From positions 33,254 through 97,253 of IMG/VR virus record IMGVR_UViG_3300009128_001551: 64,000 nt of DNA; one strand, 5' to 3'. Below the pieces are notes generated by a model. That model searched no databases. It had not been told where the DNA came from and worked only from the letters and a program-made list of their open reading frames with translations. This DNA is from a virus. Within the stretch, counting starts at the first letter, position 1, and each line of letters begins with the position of its first letter. Both the position numbers and the translations under genes were made by a program. Below, one piece after another: positions 9,697 to 18,172 of the stretch.

Positions 9697-10701
9697 ATGA
9701 AAAGAGCTTTAGTGACCGGAGGTTGCGGATTTATTGGATCAAATCTAACAAAGCGTCTTGTGAGTGATGGCTGGAAGGTTGATGTAGTTGATGATATGTC
9801 AAATGGACATCTTGAATTGCTTGAAGGTGTAGCCATGAGAGTTGTTCCTGTAGATTTATTGCAAAATTTTTACAGTGCTGTAACAGATAGAGATGATAAG
9901 GCAGTTCTCGTGATACAGGGAGATTTTTCTCATAAGGAGATCATTAGGAACATATCAGAAAAAATGTATGATGTGGTATTTCATCAGGCAGCGATTCCAA
10001 GGGTATCATATTCAGTTGAAAATCCATCGCTGACAACTGATGTAAATATAGCAGGGACTATTAGGCTCTTTGAGGTATGCGTGAATAACGTCGACCGTGT
10101 CGTGTGGGCATCATCATCGTCAGTCTATGGCGGCGCAGAAGTTCTTCCTACAGGAGAGGAAACACAAAAATCACCTAAGTCACCATATGCCTGGCAAAAA
10201 AGTGCAATAGAGGATGCTGCAAGGCTATTTGGCGACCTTTATGATCTTGACATCGTGTGTTTAAGATACTTTAATGTATTCGGGCCAGGACAGTATGGAG
10301 ATTCACCATACTCCACAGCGATATCAGCGTGGTGTAATGCAATTAAAAATGGTCTCCCGCTAAGAAGTGACGGTGATGGAAGTCAGTCAAGAGACATGTG
10401 CTATGTTGACAATGCAGTTGAGGCAAACGTCTTAGCAGCAACATCTAACAAGTCATTTTTAGGAAGTGCATATAATGTATCGTGTGGAGATAGGACATCT
10501 AACAAGGAAGTTCTTGACTTTTTTACTAATAGGTTTAGTCATGCTGTTGTTAGACACGCTCCGTGGCGTCCTGGAGATGTAATGCATACACAGGCAGACA
10601 TCTCTAAGGTTCAGCGAGATCTCGGGTATGAGGTGCAAGTGAGATTTTGGGAAGGTCTTGAGAGAACACTTAGGTGGTGGGGAGTAAATGAAGATGAATA
10701 A
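9697..10701 (+). CDS. NAD-dependent epimerase/dehydratase (SDR superfamily)
   Basis: A 334-residue extended short-chain dehydrogenase. The Rossmann motif TGGCGFIG is at the N-terminus, the catalytic YxxxK is in SPYAWQKSAIED (about residue 160) and the Ser precedes it in ASSSSVYGG. RYFNVFGPGQ is typical of UDP-sugar 4-epimerases (GalE/WbpP type). ATG 9697 is preferred over an upstream ATG because GGAG sits 7 bases before it. It overlaps the following cupin gene. Probable role: nucleotide-sugar interconversion for host surface or phage glycan modification. Confidence 0.85.
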   Translation: MKRALVTGGCGFIGSNLTKRLVSDGWKVDVVDDMSNGHLELLEGVAMRVVPVDLLQNFYSAVTDRDDKAVLVIQGDFSHKEIIRNISEKMYDVVFHQAAIPRVSYSVENPSLTTDVNIAGTIRLFEVCVNNVDRVVWASSSSVYGGAEVLPTGEETQKSPKSPYAWQKSAIEDAARLFGDLYDLDIVCLRYFNVFGPGQYGDSPYSTAISAWCNAIKNGLPLRSDGDGSQSRDMCYVDNAVEANVLAATSNKSFLGSAYNVSCGDRTSNKEVLDFFTNRFSHAVVRHAPWRPGDVMHTQADISKVQRDLGYEVQVRFWEGLERTLRWWGVNEDE

Positions 10702-11089
10702 GTGCTCGTGGAAAGGACGCAGTGAAAAAGTTAAAAAGCCATGGGGTTATGAGATTGTCTGGAGTGCACTACCAGGAGTTCATGGAAAAATTTTATCCAT
10801 TGAAGCAGGAAATAGAACAAGTTTAAAATATAATAATCATAAGGATGAGGTGTTATATGTGCTTAGCGGAAAGGTTTTAATACAGCATGGAGATCAATTG
10901 ACATTGACAAAAGAGGATGAAAGGCCGTATGTGATTGATGAGTTTTTTCCAGGTGATGTGTTGCACGTCCAGTCATGTAGCCCGTATAGAATTACTGCAA
11001 TTGAAAATAGTGAGATTATTGAAATAGGAAATAATAAGAAAAGTCAATTCACAAGACTAGATGATGACTATGGGAGAACGTGCAAGTGA
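10688..11089 (+). CDS. Cupin protein, phosphomannose isomerase type II-like
   Basis: A 133-residue single cupin barrel. KKPWGYEIVW near the N-terminus and SLKYNNHKDEVLYVLSGKV match the opening of the cupin domain in mannose-6-phosphate isomerase/GDP-mannose pyrophosphorylase proteins, and FFPGDVLHVQS matches the second motif. It overlaps the epimerase by 14 bases and the thymidine kinase by 10, and probably acts with the epimerase in sugar metabolism. The normal nucleotidyltransferase half is absent, so isomerase activity is only inferred. Confidence 0.65.
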   Translation: MKMNKCSWKGRSEKVKKPWGYEIVWSALPGVHGKILSIEAGNRTSLKYNNHKDEVLYVLSGKVLIQHGDQLTLTKEDERPYVIDEFFPGDVLHVQSCSPYRITAIENSEIIEIGNNKKSQFTRLDDDYGRTCK

Positions 11090-11646
11090 GATCGCCTGAG
11101 TTTATAATATTTACAGGACCAATGTTTGGATCAAAGACAACGAGACTGTTAGGCGCAGTTGATAGATTCAGGTATCAGAATAAAACTGTTCTATCGTTTA
11201 AGCCAAAGTTAGATGATAGGTATGCAAGCGGAGATATAACAACGCATAATGGTGGAATGTTGAAGGCTATAATAGTTGAGAGCGGAGACGATATAGTTAA
11301 TCACGTCAAGAGCTCAGATGGCTCAGCTAATGTTATTGCTGTTGATGAGGCATTTATGATCGATGACGTTGCTAGAGCTCTTATTTATCTTTTTAGAAAG
11401 GGAAAGACGATTGTCGTTTCATCTCTACAGTTATCTGCGACAGGAAAGGTATTTGAAGAGGTTCGAGACATGATGCCCTGGGCAACAAAGATCGAGATAT
11501 GTCCGGCAGTTTGTCCAGTAACAGGAAGAGATGCATATTACACTCATAGAAAAAGTGATTGTATTGATGAGATAACCATTGGTGGATCAGATTTATATGA
11601 GCCTCGCTGTTGGGAATATCATAGTTTTGTAAACAATCTGGACTAA
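11080..11646 (+). CDS. tdk: Thymidine kinase (type II)
   Basis: A 188-residue enzyme, the usual size. Walker A GPMFGSKTT is near residue 14, VIAVDEAFMID holds the catalytic Glu/Walker B, and a C-terminal zinc/lid region has CPAVCPVTGRDAYYTHRK and IGGSDLYEPRCWEYH. It phosphorylates thymidine to dTMP, complementing ThyX and the dNMP kinase. It starts at GTG 11080 inside the cupin gene. Confidence 0.92.
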   Translation: MQVRSPEFIIFTGPMFGSKTTRLLGAVDRFRYQNKTVLSFKPKLDDRYASGDITTHNGGMLKAIIVESGDDIVNHVKSSDGSANVIAVDEAFMIDDVARALIYLFRKGKTIVVSSLQLSATGKVFEEVRDMMPWATKIEICPAVCPVTGRDAYYTHRKSDCIDEITIGGSDLYEPRCWEYHSFVNNLD

Positions 11647-11649
11647 TAT

Positions 11650-12702
11650 ATGGCAAGACCTAATCCAAATGACGTAGATTTGGTGATCTATCATAAGAAC
11701 TGTAGTGATGGGCAGGGAAGTGCATATGCAGCATGGAAGCTGCTTGGTAATAGAGCAGCATATGTTGCATGTGCTCATGGAGATGCTCCGCCAGACGTCG
11801 AGGGAAAAAACGTCGCGATCTGCGATTTCAGTTTTAGCAATGAGACAACAAAGGAGCTGATTGAAAAGGCAAATTCATTAATTGTTCTTGATCATCACAA
11901 GTCAGCAGTTGTTGAGCTACATGATATCACGGAGACAATATTTGACCTGAAACATTCTGGGACGATAATCTCATGGAATTTCTTCCACCCAGGAAAGGAA
12001 CCACCTAAATTCCTTAGGTATATCGAGGATCGTGACCTGTGGAAGTGGGAACTACCTTACTCAAAAGAATTTTCAGCGTCATTTGACATGGTTCCGTTTG
12101 ACTTTGAGGAGTTTGAGAAATTTGAAGATGACTCAGTGTTTGACGCAGCAGTTAAGAAAGGTAGTTACATCCTTGAGTATTCTAAGTCAGTTGTTAGAAA
12201 GGTGTGTGAGAAAGCAAAACCGAGAAAATACATGGGTCATGATGTTCTTGTCGTCAATGCATCGCACTGGATGTCTGAGATCGGTGCAAGGTTATCACAT
12301 GACTGTGACTTTGCGGTGATATGGTATTACGACCATGAGAAGAGGAACATCAGGGTGAGCCTTAGGGCATTTCACGACAAGGTCGATGTGTCAGAGGTTG
12401 CAAAGGAGTTTGGCGGCGGCGGGCATCCGAAGGCAGCAGGATTTACACTGACTGGAAACACAATTGTTGACAATCTCTTTGATGTTGTTGAGGAGAAGGT
12501 TGACACGTCAAGTGCCCGTGAGGAGATAAAAAAGATAAAGGAGTCACTTGAGAAGAAGGGTGACACTGACAAGAACGTCGTCGTCGAAGGTCTTGAGTCA
12601 CTTCTAGATGAGCTAGAGAAGCCAGAGAAAAAGGATGAGCCCAAAAAACCAAAAAAGAGTGCAGGAAAGGGTCGAAGAAGCAGCAAGAAGCCTAAGCAGT
12701 AA
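11650..12702 (+). CDS. DHH/DHHA1 family phosphoesterase
   Basis: A 350-residue protein. The DHH domain opens LVIYHKNCSDGQGSAYAAW, with IVLDHHKSA as the DHH motif (about residue 81). The DHHA1 motif EFGGGGHPKAAGF follows near residue 260. Relatives degrade nano-oligonucleotides, pAp or cyclic dinucleotides using Mn2+. The C-terminal 60 residues are a Lys/Glu-rich tail without defined fold. A phage-encoded copy may recycle small oligonucleotides after host DNA/RNA breakdown, or remove signalling nucleotides; the substrate is not determinable here. Confidence 0.85.
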   Translation: MARPNPNDVDLVIYHKNCSDGQGSAYAAWKLLGNRAAYVACAHGDAPPDVEGKNVAICDFSFSNETTKELIEKANSLIVLDHHKSAVVELHDITETIFDLKHSGTIISWNFFHPGKEPPKFLRYIEDRDLWKWELPYSKEFSASFDMVPFDFEEFEKFEDDSVFDAAVKKGSYILEYSKSVVRKVCEKAKPRKYMGHDVLVVNASHWMSEIGARLSHDCDFAVIWYYDHEKRNIRVSLRAFHDKVDVSEVAKEFGGGGHPKAAGFTLTGNTIVDNLFDVVEEKVDTSSAREEIKKIKESLEKKGDTDKNVVVEGLESLLDELEKPEKKDEPKKPKKSAGKGRRSSKKPKQ

Positions 12703-12862
12703 GCTGCCAGAGACCTCGAAGCATCCAAAAGGTAGGAATGCCCATGCACACATCTGGAAGACAATCAGAGACATTCTAGGTGAGTCTTATAAGGATCTAG
12801 ATGACTCCTTTGTTGATGACATCATGGAGATAATTCGATACTGTGAGGAGAATCCCTTTTAG
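12635..12862 (+). CDS. Small hypothetical phage protein
   Basis: Up to 75 residues, overlapping the Lys-rich tail of the DHH gene by 68 bases. The C-terminal half (HAHIWKTIRDILGESYKD) looks like a folded helical unit, so the true start may lie later than ATG 12635. No known domain. It is followed by a 14-base gap and a strong ribosome site for the deaminase gene. Confidence 0.45.
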   Translation: MSPKNQKRVQERVEEAARSLSSKLPETSKHPKGRNAHAHIWKTIRDILGESYKDLDDSFVDDIMEIIRYCEENPF

Positions 12863-12876
12863 TTCGGGAGGTTACA

Positions 12877-13287
12877 ATGGAGCATAGACCGAAATGGGAT
12901 CAGATCTGGATGGAGTTTGCACATTCAATTGCAAGAAGGTCGATTGATCCAAGACACAAGGTCGGTGCAATTGTTGTAACGTCAGATAACACGCAGGTCT
13001 TAGCAGTAGGATATAACGGGGATCACAAAGGTGGTCCAAATGAGGTGGAGTCACTAACACCAGGTGAGTCTGGAATGCTACATGCAGAAATTAATGCACT
13101 GCTTAAGATGGACTATAACAATCCAAAGGACAAAATAATGTATGTCACCTTAAGTCCATGTCGAATGTGCAGCAAGGCCCTTATTAATGCAGGAATAAAA
13201 AAGGTGATATATGATGAAGAATATAGGGATTCCAGTGGGCTAAGCGTTCTCACAGATAGCAATATCATTGTTAAAAAACTTATCTGA
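12877..13287 (+). CDS. dCMP deaminase
   Basis: A 136-residue zinc deaminase. It has the substrate-site opening RSIDPRHKVGAIVV, the zinc/catalytic motif MLHAEINALLK and the PCRMCSKALINAGIKKVIY cysteine pair. It converts dCMP to dUMP, the substrate of ThyX. ATG 12877 follows GGGAGGTT. It is the last gene of the nucleotide run before virion-like genes. Confidence 0.9.
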   Translation: MEHRPKWDQIWMEFAHSIARRSIDPRHKVGAIVVTSDNTQVLAVGYNGDHKGGPNEVESLTPGESGMLHAEINALLKMDYNNPKDKIMYVTLSPCRMCSKALINAGIKKVIYDEEYRDSSGLSVLTDSNIIVKKLI

Positions 13288-13288
13288 T

Positions 13289-13317
13289 ATTTCTCATACT
13301 TAATATATTGGTATAAT
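13289..13317 (+). promoter_or_regulatory. Possible promoter, strong TATAAT -10
   Basis: TATAAT at 13312-13317 lies in the 60-base gap after the dCMP deaminase gene, 30 bases before the next start codon, preceded by AT-rich sequence. The -35 (ATTTCT at 17 bases) does not match either the sigma70 or the RTGTAA consensus, so only the -10 is convincing. Confidence 0.35.
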
Positions 13318-13347
13318 AAAACATTGTGAGAAGTTTGGAGAGTCCAG

Positions 13348-14577
13348 TTGGCAATCTTTAAGGAAATACCGCAGTCTGATATACGTGCGGGAAGATCGTT
13401 TCTTCATCAGTTGGTTGATATATCCCAGCAGAGAATATCTGGATCGTCATCAAGAAAGAAGCGTCAGACGTTTATGACAGGAGGCCAGGGTCCTGGCATA
13501 ACATCATCATTATTTCAGACAGTCTATGATAATAATTTTTCTCTACACTCAGCTAATCCTGTCTTTGACATAACAGTTGGTCTATATAGCGGAAGCACAA
13601 CTGTAACAGATGCAGTGACAAGCGTAGATTATTATGGGAAATTTTTATTTTCATCGCAGTCTGTTATGATGAATGAGAAGATAGACATATACAGACAGTA
13701 TTCTCAGCTTCTTCTTGGTAGTGCAGATATTCAGTTCAGATCACCTGTAACTGGCACACTTGAGTCTGATAAGATAGATGAGGCATTGTTTATAAGTTTT
13801 AAGCGTCAATTTACCAGAGATGAGATAAAACCTGAGACATTTGCGATGAAGTTTTTTTCAACCGCGTCAGTTGTCGATCATCCTCATAATCCTGGATTTA
13901 ATTTAAGCGTTACATCAGAGACAGGATCTCACATCTTCACAGACGTTGGATCAACAGCCACACAGACAACGATGTTTGGTGGAAAGGTTGGTCATATAGC
14001 TAATGCAGACAATCCTACAAAAAAGATAGTAGGGTCTCTATGGTATAAAAAAGGAATAGCCGTTTTAGATCTAAATAAGATAATGTCAGGATCACAGCAT
14101 GTTTCAGGTGTAATATGCGCTATAAATGAAAATAGTCCGGCTGTTGGACCACCCACTGGAACTATGGTAATAGGGTCATCGGGATCAGGCAACCCTAAGG
14201 CGAGATATATTCCAGATCTCATGGTGTCTGCGTCAGTTGATGATATTCTTGATCATGTCTGTACATGTAGATTTAGCTCTGGAACATACACAGCCATGAC
14301 ATTTCAAAATGCAACAAATATTAATTCGACCTTGATTTTTTGTAGGGTGGGATCAGATGAGTTTAATTATTCATCGAATCCAACATATACAGATGAAAGC
14401 GACACAATAAACGTGCTTGAGGGAGGAGTGGAGAACAGGCAGCAATCATTTACATTTTTTACATCTGTAGGGCTATATGATGCACACGATAATCTTCTTG
14501 CAGTTGCTAAACTAAGCAGACCCGTTGAAAAAAACAATGAGAAGAGCTTGTCTCTCAGGGTCAGACTTGACTTTTAG
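13348..14577 (+). CDS. Probable virion structural protein
   Basis: A 409-residue protein starting at TTG 13348 with GGAG 7 bases upstream. It is Ser/Thr/Gly-rich beta-type sequence without catalytic motifs. It ends GLYDAHDNLLAVAKLSRPV...RVRLDF, a C-terminal pattern that I associate with tail or baseplate proteins of marine myoviruses (recollection, not a search). It opens a block of virion-like genes. It could also be an adhesin or neck protein. Confidence 0.5.
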   Translation: MAIFKEIPQSDIRAGRSFLHQLVDISQQRISGSSSRKKRQTFMTGGQGPGITSSLFQTVYDNNFSLHSANPVFDITVGLYSGSTTVTDAVTSVDYYGKFLFSSQSVMMNEKIDIYRQYSQLLLGSADIQFRSPVTGTLESDKIDEALFISFKRQFTRDEIKPETFAMKFFSTASVVDHPHNPGFNLSVTSETGSHIFTDVGSTATQTTMFGGKVGHIANADNPTKKIVGSLWYKKGIAVLDLNKIMSGSQHVSGVICAINENSPAVGPPTGTMVIGSSGSGNPKARYIPDLMVSASVDDILDHVCTCRFSSGTYTAMTFQNATNINSTLIFCRVGSDEFNYSSNPTYTDESDTINVLEGGVENRQQSFTFFTSVGLYDAHDNLLAVAKLSRPVEKNNEKSLSLRVRLDF

Positions 14578-14633
14578 AATTAAATAACCAAGAATTCTTG
14601 ATATTTATATTGAGGCATCACACGGAGAAAGTG

Positions 14634-14906
14634 TTGGAAACATACACAAAAGATGATATACAAAATATTGTTAATGAAATAAGGCCTCGTGTGATTGAAG
14701 GCTTAGATCTCTTTGTCGGAAAAGGTGACGATAAAAGATTAATTGTAAGACCTGGGCTGAAGATAAAGCATAAAGAAACAGGAATCGACTATACAGTTGT
14801 ATATGTTGACGTATCAGACAGGTCAAATCCAAAAGTTATATGTAATAGGCCTGGTATGACAATAGAGATACAAAAGAAAGAGTTTAAAGACTATGAGAGG
14901 AAATAA
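14634..14906 (+). CDS. Small hypothetical protein
   Basis: About 90 residues. GGAG at 14625 supports TTG 14634 (or GTG 14631) rather than the upstream in-frame TTG 14598. The sequence is charged alpha/beta (IVNEIRPRVIEGLDLFVGK, then YTVVYVDVSDRSNPKV) with a likely small beta domain. A perfect AAGAATTCTT palindrome sits just upstream (14590-14599). The last base overlaps the next ATG. Confidence 0.5.
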   Translation: METYTKDDIQNIVNEIRPRVIEGLDLFVGKGDDKRLIVRPGLKIKHKETGIDYTVVYVDVSDRSNPKVICNRPGMTIEIQKKEFKDYERK

Positions 14907-15613
14907 TGTCAAGCTTTACAAATGATGATCTAAGAAAGAACATACGAGATTCACTTGGTCTAGACAATGATGCTAGAGACGACAAGACTCTAGATGAGGC
15001 ATATGTTGCACAGCCAAAGCATCATGATCTTCCTACAGAGCTTTTAAGCATGGCAAATAAAAAGAGCCATGTCGCACTATACGAGGGCTATGTTGAAAAA
15101 TTTAATAGGATAAGTGCTGAGCTAGACGCTGTTAATCGATCAGAGGCAGATTCAAACTATTCTAAGTTTAGATCGTTAAAGATTGATGAAGTTCACAATA
15201 TGAACGCAGCTTATTTGCATGAGCTATACTTCTCAAATATAAGTGATCTTCATAGCAATATATCAATGGATTCACTTTCATATATGCGGCTTTCTAGAGA
15301 CTTTGGGACCTTTGATGCCTGGCAAGAGGACTTCATAGCATGCTGCATGTCATCTAGATGTGGCTGGGCTATGACGGTGTATAATTCATATCTTCAGCGA
15401 TATATGAACTGCGTCGTTGACCTTCACAGCATACAAGTTCCTGTTGGCTCATATCCGATCATAGCCTTAGACCTGTGGCAACATGCGTACTATCGAGACT
15501 ATTTAACAGATGTAAGAACATATGTTCATGCAATGATGAAACAATTAAATTGGACTGTGATCGAGGGAAGAGTTAACAGGGCAGAAAAAATTCAGAATGC
15601 CTTAAGGACATAA
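14906..15613 (+). CDS. Fe/Mn superoxide dismutase-like protein
   Basis: A 235-residue protein with a unique N-terminal 45 residues and then an SOD-like fold. All four likely metal ligands are present: His in NKKSHVALYEGYV (about residue 50), His in AYLHELYFSNI (about 106), and Asp and His in IALDLWQHAYYRDYL (about 195-199). TYVHAMMKQLNWTVIEGR matches the SOD C-terminus. Cellular SODs dismutate superoxide; here the gene is embedded among virion-type genes, so it could be a virion component using the fold, or an active enzyme. ATG 14906 overlaps the previous stop. Confidence 0.7.
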   Translation: MSSFTNDDLRKNIRDSLGLDNDARDDKTLDEAYVAQPKHHDLPTELLSMANKKSHVALYEGYVEKFNRISAELDAVNRSEADSNYSKFRSLKIDEVHNMNAAYLHELYFSNISDLHSNISMDSLSYMRLSRDFGTFDAWQEDFIACCMSSRCGWAMTVYNSYLQRYMNCVVDLHSIQVPVGSYPIIALDLWQHAYYRDYLTDVRTYVHAMMKQLNWTVIEGRVNRAEKIQNALRT

Positions 15614-15614
15614 C

Positions 15615-16214
15615 ATGATTGACAAAAAGACACTTAGAAGACTAATACTTGAGCAGATGGATGAGATGATGTCACCTGACAGTAGTGATGAAAAAAGATC
15701 AGCTGACTCTGTTGATGATCAGATTGATGCATTTTTAATAAAGTTTGAAAAGGATTCAATGTCATCTGATGATGATATGATGATGGAGTCAATGTCGTCA
15801 ACATCTCTTAGAAAGCTATTTTTAGAACAGGATGCTGAAGAGGGTGAAGAGGGTGCTGCTGATGATGAAGAGGAGGTAGATGATGACAGTGAGACAGATA
15901 GCGAAGAGAGTGATGAGTCTCTAGAGCCGCCTAAGCCCCCTATTGACATAGACGCCTTTACAAAGAGAGTTGCAAGACTTGTAATGAATAATGAGGTTCT
16001 TCTTGACATAAAGGCAGCGATCGTGAATCGAGCATCAAGTTTTCTTGCAGATCATTACGACAATGATCATGTGAGTGAGATGAAGGAAATACTACACACA
16101 CAGTTTGACATCAGCATTGACGACGATGCCGATCATCCTGTAGCTCCGTTTGCTACAGGTGCATGGGCTGGGGGCACGGGAGGCCTTGGCGGCGGTGGTG
16201 GAGGAGCGGTGTGA
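15615..16214 (+). CDS. Acidic hypothetical protein with LRRLILEQM-type N-terminus
   Basis: A 199-residue protein. It begins MIDKKTLRRLILEQM, the recurring N-terminal peptide seen on several unrelated proteins here, and has a second copy-like segment SSTSLRKLFLEQD near residue 62. A long Asp/Glu/Ser region follows, then a helical segment (VSEMKEILHTQFDIS), then a Gly-rich end (GGTGGLGGGGGG). Probably a virion-associated or scaffolding-like protein; no enzyme motif. Confidence 0.5.
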   Translation: MIDKKTLRRLILEQMDEMMSPDSSDEKRSADSVDDQIDAFLIKFEKDSMSSDDDMMMESMSSTSLRKLFLEQDAEEGEEGAADDEEEVDDDSETDSEESDESLEPPKPPIDIDAFTKRVARLVMNNEVLLDIKAAIVNRASSFLADHYDNDHVSEMKEILHTQFDISIDDDADHPVAPFATGAWAGGTGGLGGGGGGAV

Positions 16215-16501
16215 GCAAAGACTATGTTGATTTTGAAACAAAGAAGTCAATTCACTTCACAACAACTCGAGAAACACATAGTGCCGTAAGAATAGCTTGT
16301 TTTAAAAATAGATTATCGATGCAAGAGATATTTGAAGAAATATCACAGAGAATAGCATCTGAGTCTCCTGACATGATGAGAATGATGGAAGAGCTCTCGC
16401 AGAAAAAACGTGATAAAATCATTAAGAAGTTATCAAGGACTGATGCAGAGTCATTATTTGAAATAATAGCTGCAGATAATCCTCTTGATAAGAAGGATTA
16501 A
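16211..16501 (+). CDS. Possible ribbon-helix-helix protein
   Basis: A 96-residue protein starting at GTG 16211 in a GTGA overlap. SIHFTTTRETHSAVRIAC forms a likely strand then helix, followed by LSMQEIFEEISQRIASE, the pattern of Arc/MetJ-type DNA-binding proteins. The rest is a charged helix. The function as a DNA-binding regulator is an inference from this pattern. Confidence 0.45.
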   Translation: MSKDYVDFETKKSIHFTTTRETHSAVRIACFKNRLSMQEIFEEISQRIASESPDMMRMMEELSQKKRDKIIKKLSRTDAESLFEIIAADNPLDKKD

Positions 16502-16505
16502 GCTA

Positions 16506-16808
16506 ATGTTTCAGAAGATAAGATGTTTTTTAAATAATCTTTTTAAAAGGTTTTCTACAAGCAATGGCAAAGATAGTGTGCCTAGTAATAGAGATGAGAT
16601 AATGAAAAAGATATCATCTCTTGAAGATGTGATTTATGATCTTGAAACTGTCATTATAAAGCAGTCATATGTAATATCGACGCTTGGTGCTGTTCAAAAT
16701 GAAATTCTTGATACGATATCTATGTTTGATCAGAAGACTGCTGGAAAGGGTGGGACAGGGAGTATCATATTCACAATACCAGATGTCGACGATGATTTAA
16801 TTAATTGA
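16506..16808 (+). CDS. Hypothetical protein, helical
   Basis: 100 residues from ATG 16506 (AAGGA about 8 bases upstream). It has a basic aromatic N-terminus (FQKIRCFLNNLFKRF) and a heptad-like middle (SLEDVIYDLETVIIKQSYV), then GKGGTGSIIFTIPDVDDD. No domain recognised. Membrane-peripheral or coiled-coil role possible. Confidence 0.45.
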   Translation: MFQKIRCFLNNLFKRFSTSNGKDSVPSNRDEIMKKISSLEDVIYDLETVIIKQSYVISTLGAVQNEILDTISMFDQKTAGKGGTGSIIFTIPDVDDDLIN

Positions 16809-16870
16809 TTAAGAAATTTTATATTTTCACTACTTCTATATATAATTTTTAATCAAACAGGAGAATAAGC

Positions 16871-17104
16871 ATGAATGGCTTAAAAGAATTATTAAAAAAG
16901 TGGAAGGTTGAGGTTTATCTTGTAGGTGGTGCTCTCGTTGTTGCAACTACATATGGTAAATGTGTATATGAACCGTCGGCTGTCGAGTCAGATGATGTTG
17001 AAACAGTCGAGGTAGCAACAGAGACAACAGAAACTACAACACAGGCCGCAGAGGCCGCAGAGACGGCTGAGGCGAACACAGAGACAACTGAAAACGAGAA
17101 CTAA
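16871..17104 (+). CDS. Small membrane-anchored protein with Thr/Glu/Ala repeat tail
   Basis: 77 residues. VYLVGGALVVATTYGKCVY is one short transmembrane segment; the tail is low complexity (TETTETTTQAAEAAETAEA). A ribosome site (AGGAG) is 8 bases before ATG. A TATAAT at 16841-16846 lies just upstream with no clear -35. It is the first of four consecutive small membrane proteins that look like a lysis cassette. Confidence 0.5.
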   Translation: MNGLKELLKKWKVEVYLVGGALVVATTYGKCVYEPSAVESDDVETVEVATETTETTTQAAEAAETAEANTETTENEN

Positions 17105-17105
17105 T

Positions 17106-17294
17106 ATGATAAAAGGTCATTTAGACAGCCTTCTAGAAAAGATGATCTCTAGAAAGCTGTTAGTGTTTCTATCAGCAACAGGCCTGATGGTGTGGGATGG
17201 ATTGACGTCTGAAACATGGGGCATGATAGCAATAGTGTACATCGGTAGTCAGGCTGCGGTTGATGCCATGAAGGCATACCGACACAATAGCTAA
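17106..17294 (+). CDS. Holin-like small membrane protein
   Basis: 62 residues with two hydrophobic stretches, KLLVFLSATGLMVWDGL and GMIAIVYIGSQAAVDAM, separated by a short polar turn. The size and topology are holin-like. It sits between two other small membrane proteins with 1-base gaps. No endolysin is found beside it, so the assignment is by topology and context only. Confidence 0.45.
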   Translation: MIKGHLDSLLEKMISRKLLVFLSATGLMVWDGLTSETWGMIAIVYIGSQAAVDAMKAYRHNS

Positions 17295-17295
17295 A

Positions 17296-17700
17296 ATGAA
17301 ATTTTTTAAACTTAGGCACGTATTAAAAAAAATTAGCGTCTGGGTGAAGTCTCACTGGGAATTATCGCTAGCAATCCTTTCATTTGCTATTATTAGTGTA
17401 GTATCTCGAAATAAAACTAGATCATTAAGTGAAGCTCTTGATAAAACAAGACAGCTATATAATGATGAAATAAATGTGATAAATTCATCATATGAGAGTC
17501 AAATTGAAAAAATGCTTGAGCTTGAAAATGTAAGAAAGGTAGCTATAAAACAGATAGAGGAAAAATATGAGCTTGAAAATAAAAAGCTTGATAAGAAAAA
17601 AAGAAAAGAGGTTGAGAAGGTTCTTGAGGAAAATCTTGATGACCCAGATACAATTACAAAAAGGCTTGCAGACATCACGGGCTTTGAGATAATGCTATGA
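17296..17700 (+). CDS. Membrane-anchored coiled-coil protein (i-spanin-like)
   Basis: 134 residues: an N-terminal basic segment, one membrane span (ELSLAILSFAIISVV, about residues 24-40) and a long charged coiled coil. The N-in, C-periplasmic layout resembles an Rz-type inner-membrane spanin. It overlaps the next gene in ATGA. Alternative: a generic membrane scaffold. Confidence 0.45.
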   Translation: MKFFKLRHVLKKISVWVKSHWELSLAILSFAIISVVSRNKTRSLSEALDKTRQLYNDEINVINSSYESQIEKMLELENVRKVAIKQIEEKYELENKKLDKKKRKEVEKVLEENLDDPDTITKRLADITGFEIML

Positions 17701-18137
17701 TGTTTTTCTTATTTTCTCTGTTCCCTTTGTGTGGATCATCATACGCACAGGACTCTGAGCAGGTCACAACTATTCAGGCAGGTGAGGAAGCACCGTTTTC
17801 TGGAACTCTATTTAGCACAAATGCATCAGCAAGATTGTTAATTGAGTTAGAAAGCTCACAGGAGCTTTGTGAGCTTAAGATGAGTGAGGCTTTAGACGTT
17901 CAAGAAGCAGAAACACAATATCTTATTGATGTTGAAAGAGTTAAAGCAGAATCCTGTGAGGAAAGAAGCAGTCAAATAATCGATCTAAAGAATGATCACA
18001 TAGAGCTTTTAACTGATGAGATGTTAAAAAGAAATAGCCCGTCAGTGTCAGCATGGTATGTAGGAGGAATTTTGACAGGAATACTAGCAACATCTGTTGG
18101 AGTTTGGGCTGTTTCTCAGGCAAATACAGCAAATTAA
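17697..18137 (+). CDS. Exported protein with C-terminal membrane anchor
   Basis: 146 residues. The N-terminal signal peptide MMFFLFSLFPLCGSSYA is followed by EEAPFSGTLFSTNASARLL, a helical Cys-containing middle and a C-terminal span (AWYVGGILTGILATSVGVW). APFSGTL-type openings occur in phage periplasmic helper proteins near holins, as I recall. Probably the last gene of the envelope/lysis cassette. Confidence 0.5.
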   Translation: MMFFLFSLFPLCGSSYAQDSEQVTTIQAGEEAPFSGTLFSTNASARLLIELESSQELCELKMSEALDVQEAETQYLIDVERVKAESCEERSSQIIDLKNDHIELLTDEMLKRNSPSVSAWYVGGILTGILATSVGVWAVSQANTAN

Positions 18138-18172
18138 GCGACATCTTAGATACCTATTGTTGAGAGGTTTTG

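Noticed and set aside
12372-12764. 130-codon - strand frame over the end of the DHH gene
   Set aside because: It is antisense to the DHH gene with a low-complexity Ser/Phe composition typical of a shadow.
14598-14633. Upstream TTG start at 14598
   Set aside because: GGAG at 14625 fits a start at 14631/14634 and would be inside the longer version.
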